This document shows, in pieces, positions 1 through 5,358 of a stretch of DNA of 5,358 nucleotides. The DNA lies in the NCBI GenBank assembly GCA_937873435.1, contig CALMWM010000519.1, positions 1 through 5,358 of the forward strand. Reading direction: 5' to 3'. Origin of the DNA: an uncultured Gallionellaceae bacterium (GTDB lineage: Bacteria > Pseudomonadota > Gammaproteobacteria > Burkholderiales > Sulfuricellaceae). How positions within the stretch are numbered: position 1 is the stretch's first letter; each line of letters begins with the position of its first letter. The position numbers and the translations under genes were made by a program. Under the pieces are notes generated by a model that was given only the letters and a program-made list of their open reading frames with translations, was not told the DNA's origin and searched no databases.

Positions 1-1
1 C

Positions 2-754
2 GCGGCAACGGTGCGCATCGGCGGCACCGGCTCGGGTTCGGCATTAATCCAGAGGCTGGTGACGGATTACCGCAAGACCAGGCCGGAGGTGAACTTCGAA
101 GTGGTAACGCCGACACTCGGCAGCACCGGCGGCCTGCGGGCGCTGGCGTTGCACCGCATCGACCTGGCGGTGCTGGGGCGTCCGCCCAAGCCCAAGGAGC
201 AGCGCAATACCCTGGTCGTAACGGCATGGGCGGATACCCCGCTGGTGCTGGCCACTTCCGGCGGCAATAAGGCAAAGGGCTTCACCGCCGCCACGCTTGC
301 CGGCATCCTCCGCGACGGCCGCGGCTACTGGGACGACGGGGCGCGCATTCATCTGGTGCTGCGCCAACCCAATGAAATCGACAATGCGATCCTTGCTTCG
401 CTTTCCCCCGAGGTCGAAAGCGCGCTGGGAACGGCCTTGCGCAATCCGGCGGCAACGGTTGCCGATACCGACCTGGACGCTATCGACTTGCTCGTGCGCA
501 CACCGGGCTCGCTCGGCACTACCACGCTGGGAATGATGAAAATCCTGGGCAGCCCCCTGATGGCCTTGCCTTTCAACAACGTCGCACCGAGCCTGCAAAA
601 CCTGCGCAACGGCAGCTATCCGCTCGTCAAGAAGCTCTACCTCGCCCATGAGCAGGCACTGGGCGGCCCTGCTGCCGATTTCGTCGCCTGGCTGAAATCG
701 CCCACCGCCGCCGCGCGTTTGCAGGAACTCGACCACCTGGCGCTGCCGCGATGA
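2..754 (+). CDS. Periplasmic phosphate-type (PstS-like) substrate-binding protein, 5'-truncated
   Basis: This is the C-terminal 250 residues of a type 2 periplasmic binding protein of the PstS-like group. The reading frame is open to the left edge (Ala-Ala-Thr before the GTG at 11), so the signal peptide and true start lie outside the window. The visible part begins at the usual mature N-terminus: a beta strand followed by the glycine/serine loop GGTGSGS (residues 7-13). A second loop, GSTGG (about 40-44), precedes the DLAVLGRPPK strand, and GSLGTTT lies near 169-175. The NGSYPLVKKLYL stretch (about 203-214) and a closing FVAWLKSP helix are typical of this family's C-terminus. Family members bind small oxyanions such as phosphate, but the ligand here cannot be read from sequence. 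The stop overlaps the kinase start as ATGA, implying co-translation, and no transporter permease or ATPase gene is visible. This suggests a sensory rather than transport role, which is inference. The family call is fairly secure; the ligand is unknown. Confidence 0.82.
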   Translation, partial: AATVRIGGTGSGSALIQRLVTDYRKTRPEVNFEVVTPTLGSTGGLRALALHRIDLAVLGRPPKPKEQRNTLVVTAWADTPLVLATSGGNKAKGFTAATLAGILRDGRGYWDDGARIHLVLRQPNEIDNAILASLSPEVESALGTALRNPAATVADTDLDAIDLLVRTPGSLGTTTLGMMKILGSPLMALPFNNVAPSLQNLRNGSYPLVKKLYLAHEQALGGPAADFVAWLKSPTAAARLQELDHLALPR

Positions 755-2859
755 AATCCACGCCTTCGCTCGAAACTTTCATTGCCTTGCCGCGCCTGGT
801 TGGTCTGGCACTGTTGCTGCTGCTATCGATATTGCCGCCCGCCGCGGTGCTGACCATCGGCTGGCAGGGACTGAAACAGACCCTGGAAGCGGAGATCGAA
901 GCCCAATCGACCATTGCGACACGCACCATAGGGCGCAATCCGGGCATCTGGATGCTCACCTCGGAACGCCTGGAATTTGCCTTGCGCGACCTGCATCGAC
1001 CGGAGCGTCGCCTGACCCTGGTGGACAAAAGCGGCAGCGTGCTGGTGCGCTTCGGCGATGCCCCGCCTTGGCCGGCGCTGACGCTGACCCGCGAAGTGTA
1101 TGAATTTGACGATGCGGTTGGCAACATCGAACTGACCGGGTCGTTGCGCCCGGTGCTGGTCAAAACTGCCGTCACCGGCTTGGCGGCTTTATTGCTGGCG
1201 CTGGCGTTGACCGTCCCGCTCTACCGGCGGGTGTTGCGCACCATGCGCCGCGCCGCGTTACGCCTCGATGAAAGCGAAAAACGCTACCGCCTGCTGTTCG
1301 AACAATCGCGCGACGGCATCGTACTGATCGACCCGGCCGCCCGGCGTTTCATCGATTTCAATTCGACTGCCTGCGCGCAACTGGGCTATAGCCGTGAGGA
1401 ATTCGCCGCCTTGTCGGCGCCGACGGATATCATCCTGGAGCATCCCCCCGAGGAAGCGATAATGGCCTTGCTGCAGCAGCAGGGCTGGGCCGATTTCGAG
1501 TCGCGCCATAAGCGCAAAGACGGCGGCGGCCTGCCCGTCCAGGTTATCCTCCAAGCCGTCGAACTCAACGGCAAGCCACTACTGCACGCCACCTTCCGCG
1601 ACATCGGCGCACGCAAACAGGCGGAAGAAAAACTGCGCGAACGCGAGGAAATCCTGAGCGCCATTCTTTCCCAGGCGGGCGACGCAATCGAACTGACCGA
1701 CGCGGAAACCCTGCGCTTCGTCGAATGCAACCGGGCCGGCGCCGACATGCTCGGCTACACCCGTGAGGAATACACTCAACTGCGCGTGTCAGATATTCAA
1801 GCAGGTCTTTCCGCCGATGAAATCCGCGACCTCTCGGACCGGATGGAGATAGGCAAGGTCATTCAATTCGAGACCCGCCACCGGCGCAAGGACGGCACGC
1901 TCTTCGATGTCGAGGTCAGCCTCAGCATGATGGAATTGCATGACCGTAAATACATCATCGCCACCTGGCGCAACATCGGCGAACGCAAACGCCACGAAGC
2001 GGAAATCCGCGAACTCAATACCCATCTCGAACAGCGCGTCGAGGAGCGTACCGCCGAATTGCGCGAAGCCGAACGGGCGCTCAGGATCATGAACGAAACG
2101 CTGGCGCAGCAAGTTCGCGACAAGGTCGAAGAACTGCGCCAGAAAGATCACCTGCTGATCCAGCAAACTCGCCTCGCGGCGATGGGCGAGATGGTGCACA
2201 ACATCGCCCACCAGTGGCGCCAGCCGCTCAACGCTCTGGGCCTGATCTTCCAGAACCTGAACCTGGATTTCAACGAAGGACTGCTCGCCAAGGCCGATAT
2301 GGCAAAGCAGTCCGCCAAGGCGATGAGGTTGATCCTCGGCATGTCGCAAACCATCGACGATTTCCGCAACTTCTTCCGCCCCGACATTCAGGCCAGCGAG
2401 TTCGACATTGCCCAGGCTGTCGGCGAGGCATTGGCGATTACCGAGGCGACCCTGGCCAGCCACCACATCGCCCTCGACGCCACGCTCCAGCCCGGTCTGA
2501 GCGTCACCGGCTATACCAACCAGTTTGCCCAGGCGGTGCTCAACCTGATCGCCAACGCCAAGGATGCGCTGATCGAGCGGGGCATCCGCAACGGGCGGAT
2601 TTCGGTGCGGCGTGAAGAAAGGGAAGGCAAGGCATTACTGAGCATTGAGGATAATGGCGGTGGCATCCCGGACGAACTGCTGCCGAAAATTTTCGACCCC
2701 TATTTTTCCACCAAGGAACTGGACAGCGGCATCGGCCTCTACATGACCAAGATCATCGTCGAGCGCAACCTGGACGGCAGCCTGGAAGCATCCAACAGCG
2801 AATCTGGCGCACGCTTCGTCATCGCCATTCCGCTCATCCGCAGCGCCATTCCCTCTTGA
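751..2859 (+). CDS. Membrane-bound PAS-PAS sensor histidine kinase (HQWRQPLN type)
   Basis: This 702-residue inner-membrane sensor kinase should autophosphorylate on histidine and pass the phosphate to a response regulator. An N-terminal membrane helix (about 14-38) and a second (about 137-158, followed by Arg-rich RRVLRTMRR) enclose a periplasmic segment of about 98 residues. Two PAS domains follow (about 174-290 and 297-412), each with a LGY(S/T)REE motif and a RH(K/R)RKDG PAC motif. A long charged coiled coil (about 412-475) leads to the H-box NIAHQWRQPLN, with phospho-acceptor His487. The ATPase domain has an N-box (NLIANAKDAL, Asn598/Asn602), G1 DNGGG (634-638), FDPYFSTK (648-655) and a short G2 box SGIGLYM (659-665). 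There is no receiver domain and no regulator gene beside it. The ATG at 751 is chosen because it precedes the first membrane helix and overlaps the upstream stop as ATGA. No clear Shine-Dalgarno precedes it, which fits translational coupling. The class is certain; the signal and partner are unknown. Confidence 0.95.
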   Translation: MKSTPSLETFIALPRLVGLALLLLLSILPPAAVLTIGWQGLKQTLEAEIEAQSTIATRTIGRNPGIWMLTSERLEFALRDLHRPERRLTLVDKSGSVLVRFGDAPPWPALTLTREVYEFDDAVGNIELTGSLRPVLVKTAVTGLAALLLALALTVPLYRRVLRTMRRAALRLDESEKRYRLLFEQSRDGIVLIDPAARRFIDFNSTACAQLGYSREEFAALSAPTDIILEHPPEEAIMALLQQQGWADFESRHKRKDGGGLPVQVILQAVELNGKPLLHATFRDIGARKQAEEKLREREEILSAILSQAGDAIELTDAETLRFVECNRAGADMLGYTREEYTQLRVSDIQAGLSADEIRDLSDRMEIGKVIQFETRHRRKDGTLFDVEVSLSMMELHDRKYIIATWRNIGERKRHEAEIRELNTHLEQRVEERTAELREAERALRIMNETLAQQVRDKVEELRQKDHLLIQQTRLAAMGEMVHNIAHQWRQPLNALGLIFQNLNLDFNEGLLAKADMAKQSAKAMRLILGMSQTIDDFRNFFRPDIQASEFDIAQAVGEALAITEATLASHHIALDATLQPGLSVTGYTNQFAQAVLNLIANAKDALIERGIRNGRISVRREEREGKALLSIEDNGGGIPDELLPKIFDPYFSTKELDSGIGLYMTKIIVERNLDGSLEASNSESGARFVIAIPLIRSAIPS
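1270..1989 (+). other. Tandem PAS domains inside the sensor kinase
   Basis: Two successive PAS/PAC modules are visible at about residues 174-290 and 297-412 of the kinase. Matching motifs recur at a constant offset of 123-124 residues: FNSTACAQLGYSREEF with CNRAGADMLGYTREEY, and FESRHKRKDG with FETRHRRKDG. This points to duplication of one module followed by divergence. PAS domains sense small molecules, redox state or light through a bound cofactor, or act only as signal relays. No cofactor-specific motif, such as the LOV cysteine box GRNCRFLQ, is present, so the sensed cue cannot be named. Confidence 0.85.
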
Positions 2860-2863
2860 CCGG

Positions 2864-4084
2864 CTACGTTGCCGTCAAATGTAGCTGGACATCGATACCC
2901 CAGCGCTCCGGCAGTTCGTGTCCGACAATGCGATCGGCGTCCCCGGCGGGTGCCGCAAGATCGAGGTTATAAGGCGATAACGCCCAGCGTTTGCCGGCGT
3001 CGTAAACCATCCGCAGCACCGGCCTCAGCAGGTCGGCGCCGTTCTGCTCCACCACGATGCCGAGCAGCCCGCTTTCCAGCTTCACCAGGGTACCGACGGG
3101 ATAAATGCCGACGCTGCGGATGAAGTGCCGCACCAGTTCTTCGTTGAAATGGAACTTGCTCCACTCCTGCAATTTGCGCAGCGCCTCCACCGGCGCCATC
3201 GCCCGGTGGTAGACCCGCTCGGCGGTAATCGCGTCGTAGACGTCGACGATTGCCGCCATCTGGCCGAATTGGGAAATCGCGCCACCCTTCAATCCCCCGG
3301 GGTAGCCGGTGCCGTCGTAACGCTCGTGATGCTGTTCGAGCACGGCGCGGGCGATGGGCGTCACCCATTCCACCCCGGCGACCAGGTTGCTGCCGAGGAT
3401 CACATGCCGTTTCATCTCGTCGAATTCCACCTCGGTCAACCGCCCCGGCTTGTTGAGGATTTCGTTCGGCACCTGCATTTTGCCGATGTCGTGCAGCAAG
3501 CCGCCGATACTCACCTGGCGCGTGACATCCTTGCCGAGGTGCAGGACGTTGCAGAACGAAGTCAGCAGCGCGCACACGCCCACCGAGTGAAGAAAGGTGT
3601 AATCGTCCTTGTTCTTGATTTGACTGAGCTGGATCAAGGCGCTGGAATTGCGCAACACCGAATCGGCAATACCTTCGATCGCCTCGGCCACTCCGCCGCT
3701 TTCAAGCTGGCGCCCCAGGCGGACGTCCGACATCATGTTGCGAATCACCTGATTCGCATGTTGGTGGATGCCGAGCGCCGCCTCGATCTCTTCATCCTTG
3801 GAAATACGGCTTTCCGGTAAATTTCCGGTCGTGCCGCCCAACTGCTGCATCTCCTCCTCGATGTCGCGCATGACCTCGTCCATGGTCAGCGCATCGTGCA
3901 AATCGTCGCCCAGGTTGCTGTCGATATAGACCTCGCGCACGCCCAGCGCGGCAACCTTCTCGATTTCCTGCTCGGACTTCACCTTGAAGCGGGTAAGGAA
4001 CAGGGGATGCACGACCCAGCTGCAATTGAGGTCGTGCACGTACATGCCGGGCTTGAGTTGGTGCAGGGGAATGCGCTTGATCAT
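2864..4084 (-). CDS. HD-GYP cyclic-di-GMP phosphodiesterase with N-terminal DUF3391
   Basis: This 406-residue soluble protein should hydrolyse the second messenger cyclic-di-GMP to pGpG and/or GMP in the cytoplasm. The N-terminal part (about 1-125, beginning MIKRIPLHQLKPGMYV) fits the DUF3391 domain that precedes many HD-GYP domains. The catalytic domain follows with metal-ligand and signature residues present: HSVGV (His166), HDIGK (His198-Asp199), RHVILG (His227), HHE (252-254), DGTGYP (257-262) and VDVYDAI (Asp281). The acidic residue that some trinuclear HD-GYP enzymes carry four positions before the first His is a Tyr here, which may mean a two-metal site. A C-terminal tail of about 80 residues (SVGIYPVGTLVKLESG onward) is common in this subgroup. 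The ATG at 4084 is preferred because homologues usually begin MIKxI; a TTG at 4132 would add 16 residues. No good Shine-Dalgarno is seen at either. It lies downstream of purMN on the same strand and converges on the kinase with four bases between stops. It has no receiver domain, so how it is controlled is not visible. Confidence 0.93.
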   Translation of the reverse strand: MIKRIPLHQLKPGMYVHDLNCSWVVHPLFLTRFKVKSEQEIEKVAALGVREVYIDSNLGDDLHDALTMDEVMRDIEEEMQQLGGTTGNLPESRISKDEEIEAALGIHQHANQVIRNMMSDVRLGRQLESGGVAEAIEGIADSVLRNSSALIQLSQIKNKDDYTFLHSVGVCALLTSFCNVLHLGKDVTRQVSIGGLLHDIGKMQVPNEILNKPGRLTEVEFDEMKRHVILGSNLVAGVEWVTPIARAVLEQHHERYDGTGYPGGLKGGAISQFGQMAAIVDVYDAITAERVYHRAMAPVEALRKLQEWSKFHFNEELVRHFIRSVGIYPVGTLVKLESGLLGIVVEQNGADLLRPVLRMVYDAGKRWALSPYNLDLAAPAGDADRIVGHELPERWGIDVQLHLTAT

Positions 4085-4144
4085 CTTGGGCTTGCAGGCG
4101 TGGCTTTTAGGTGGCGTCCAAAGTATCCCCAATCGGGAAGAATT
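4085..4144. other. purN to HD-GYP intergenic gap
   Basis: This gap of about 60 bases is the largest non-coding stretch in the window. It contains no convincing rho-independent terminator: the only inverted repeat is a three-base CCC/GGG stem around 4127-4137 with no T-run. Read-through from purMN into the HD-GYP gene is therefore plausible. It also holds the -10 of the weak promoter candidate at 4122-4148, whose -35 runs into the end of purN, and the alternative TTG start codon at 4130-4132. Confidence 0.6.
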
Positions 4145-4148
4145 TCAA
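4122..4148 (-). promoter_or_regulatory. Possible weak sigma-70-like promoter for the HD-GYP gene
   Basis: On the minus strand TTGAAA (4148-4143, five of six matches to the -35 consensus) is followed after 15 bases by GATACT (4127-4122, four of six to the -10 consensus). Transcription would begin near 4115, about 30 bases before the ATG at 4084 and downstream of the alternative TTG at 4132, which would favour the ATG start. The -35 overlaps the purN stop codon. The spacer is shorter than ideal and such matches arise by chance, so this is only a candidate. Confidence 0.22.
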
Positions 4149-4786
4149 CCCACCAGATCAGGAACAGGCAATACGCCACCGGGTTTTTCCTGGTTTTTCA
4201 GGAGAACGCTGCCGTTTCCGGCTATGGTCAGTCTGTCCTCGGCGAACCAGCGCAGCGCCGCCGGATAGATGCGGTGTTCCTGTTCCAGCACCCGCGCCGC
4301 CAGCGCGGCTTCGTCGTCGTCCGGGTACACCGGCACGGCGGCCTGGGCCACGATGGGGCCGCGATCCAGCTCATTGGTAACGAAATGCACGGTGCAGCCG
4401 TGAATTTTCACCCCTTCTGCCAGCGCTCTGGCGTGGGGGTCGAGGCCTGTAAAGGCCGGCAACAGCGAGGGATGGATATTGATCAGGCGGTTGCGATAAT
4501 GCTCGACGAACCACGGCGACAGGATGCGCATGAAGCCGGCCAGCACCACCAGGTCGGCATGATGGCCGTCGATGATCTCCGCCATCGCCCGGTCGAAACT
4601 CTCGCGGTCGAGGTAATCGCGGTGGCTCAAGGTAAAAGTCGCCACGCCGTGCTGCCTGGCGATTTCCAGCGCCGGGGCAGCGGCCTTGTTACTGATAACG
4701 GCGGCCACCTTGAGCGGCAGTTGCGCCTCCAGGATCGCCTGCATGTTGCTGCCGCGCCCGGAAACGAGGATGACGATATTTTTCAT
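4145..4786 (-). CDS. purN: Phosphoribosylglycinamide formyltransferase (GAR transformylase)
   Basis: PurN transfers a formyl group from 10-formyltetrahydrofolate to GAR, giving FGAR, in de novo purine synthesis in the cytoplasm. The protein has 213 residues, close to the 212 of the E. coli enzyme. It opens with MKNIVILVSGRGSNMQAI, which carries the phosphate-binding GRGSN loop (10-14), followed by ISNKAAAPAL. The catalytic triad is intact: Asn103 and His105 in the NIHPSLLP motif, and Asp141 in VTNELDRGPI, equivalent to E. coli Asn106, His108 and Asp144. The EQEHRIYP segment (168-175) is also conserved. The ATG at 4786 is chosen because it starts exactly at the conserved N-terminus and overlaps the purM stop as ATGA. 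The longer open frame upstream encodes only non-conserved sequence inside purM. There is no strong ribosome-binding site, so translation is probably coupled to purM. Identification is very secure. Confidence 0.97.
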   Translation of the reverse strand: MKNIVILVSGRGSNMQAILEAQLPLKVAAVISNKAAAPALEIARQHGVATFTLSHRDYLDRESFDRAMAEIIDGHHADLVVLAGFMRILSPWFVEHYRNRLINIHPSLLPAFTGLDPHARALAEGVKIHGCTVHFVTNELDRGPIVAQAAVPVYPDDDEAALAARVLEQEHRIYPAALRWFAEDRLTIAGNGSVLLKNQEKPGGVLPVPDLVG

Positions 4787-5358
4787 ACCACCACGGTTTG
4801 CGGCTGCCCTTCGGCACGCACTTCCACGCTGCCGATGCGCCACACCGTTTCGCCGGAAGCGGCGAGCTGGCGCATGGCTTCCTCGGCGTGCTCGGCGGCG
4901 ACGATTACCGCCATGCCGATGCCGCAGTTGAAGGTGCGATGCATTTCCTTCTCGGCCACGCCGCCTTCCTGTTGCATCCAGGTAAACAGCGGCGGCATGG
5001 TCCAGCTGTCTTTTTGCAGCACCGCGCTGAGGTTTTCCGGCAACACGCGCGGGATGTTCTCCAGCAGGCCGCCGCCGGTGATATGCGCCATGCCTTTCAC
5101 CGGAAGACTGGCCATCAGGGCCAGCAACGGTTTGACGTAAATGCGGGTCGGCGCCAGTAGCACTTCGCGCAGCGGACGGCCGTGGAAATCGCTGTTCAGG
5201 TCGATGCCGGAACGCTCGACGATCTTGCGCACCAGCGAGTAGCCGTTGGAATGCGCGCCGCTGGAAGCCAGCCCCAGCACTGCGTCGCCGGCAACGATGG
5301 TGCGGCCGGTGATGACCTTGTCCTTTTCCACCACGCCCACCGCGAAACCGGCCAGGTC
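4783..5358 (-). CDS. purM: Phosphoribosylformylglycinamidine cyclo-ligase (AIR synthetase), C-terminal part
   Basis: PurM closes the imidazole ring in purine synthesis, converting FGAM to AIR with ATP. Only the C-terminal 191 residues are present. The frame runs off the right edge, and about 155 N-terminal residues are missing compared with the 345-residue E. coli protein, so the ATP-binding N-terminal domain is outside the window. Recognisable motifs are DLAGFAVGVVEKDKV at the window edge, GLASSGAHSNGYSLVR (29-44 of the visible part), HITGGGLLENIP (92-103) and EMHRTFNCGIGM (138-149). The gene ends in TGA overlapping the purN start (ATGA), the tightly linked purMN order common in proteobacteria. 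No frameshift or missing motif is seen; the truncation comes from the window boundary. Confidence 0.96.
   Translation of the reverse strand, partial: DLAGFAVGVVEKDKVITGRTIVAGDAVLGLASSGAHSNGYSLVRKIVERSGIDLNSDFHGRPLREVLLAPTRIYVKPLLALMASLPVKGMAHITGGGLLENIPRVLPENLSAVLQKDSWTMPPLFTWMQQEGGVAEKEMHRTFNCGIGMAVIVAAEHAEEAMRQLAASGETVWRIGSVEVRAEGQPQTVVV

Noticed and set aside
11..13. GTG as the start of the binding-protein gene
   Set aside because: The frame continues to the window edge and the GTG encodes the valine of the first beta strand of the mature protein. A start here would leave no signal peptide.
44..736. 230-codon minus-strand open frame opposite the binding-protein gene
   Set aside because: It is a shadow of a gene with clear family motifs. 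Its composition (Arg/Gln/Ala-rich, no recognisable domain) is that of a complementary frame.
1789..2466. 225-codon minus-strand open frame opposite the kinase
   Set aside because: It is antisense to the second PAS domain, the coiled coil and the H-box region, and no family is recognisable in its translation.
2862..2885. Possible hairpin GGCTAC...GTAGCT between the convergent genes
   Set aside because: It has only five pairs plus a wobble, a 13-base loop and no T-run on either side, so it is not a credible terminator.
3125..3820. 231-codon plus-strand open frame opposite the HD-GYP domain
   Set aside because: It is the complement of conserved catalytic sequence and shows no domain of its own.
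4130..4132. TTG as the start of the HD-GYP gene
   Set aside because: The extra 16 residues do not look like the family's N-terminus, no ribosome-binding site precedes it, and the ATG at 4084 begins the usual MIKxI sequence.
4787..4843. 19-residue N-terminal extension of purN
   Set aside because: It lies inside purM, is Arg/Ala-rich and not conserved. The ATG at 4786 matches the family start and the ATGA overlap.
3896..5140. 414-codon open frame on the plus strand, antisense to the HD-GYP gene, purN and purM
   Set aside because: It lies opposite three well-recognised genes, its translation resembles no family, and it is rich in His, Arg and Gln. Long antisense frames like this are expected in GC-rich coding DNA.

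Overview
The window is compact, moderately GC-rich, almost fully coding bacterial DNA. The purM-purN order, the DUF3391/HD-GYP protein and the kinase type suggest a Gram-negative proteobacterium, most likely a betaproteobacterium. That assignment rests on family resemblance only; nothing here fixes the genus.

Layout: five genes in two converging blocks. On the plus strand, a 5'-truncated periplasmic phosphate-type (PstS-like) substrate-binding protein (2-754) overlaps by four bases (ATGA) with a 702-residue membrane-bound sensor histidine kinase with two PAS domains (751-2859). On the minus strand, reading from the right edge, come a truncated purM (4783-5358) and purN (4145-4786), also joined by an ATGA overlap. 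Then, after about 60 bases, comes a DUF3391-HD-GYP cyclic-di-GMP phosphodiesterase (2864-4084). The kinase and the HD-GYP gene converge with only four bases between their stop codons.

How the genes may work together: PurM and PurN catalyse two steps of de novo purine synthesis, as AIR synthetase and GAR transformylase. The binding protein and kinase look like a co-translated sensory pair in which a periplasmic protein could feed a ligand signal to the kinase. No response regulator gene lies in the window, so the kinase's partner must be elsewhere or upstream. The HD-GYP protein would degrade cyclic-di-GMP. A functional link to the adjacent kinase is possible but unproven.

I found no RNA gene, mobile element, repeat array or CRISPR. 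The only sizeable non-coding stretch is the ~60-base gap at 4085-4144, which overlaps one weak promoter candidate. The best leads are the binding-protein/kinase pair, the kinase's short and unusual ATP-lid motif, and the placement of the HD-GYP gene.
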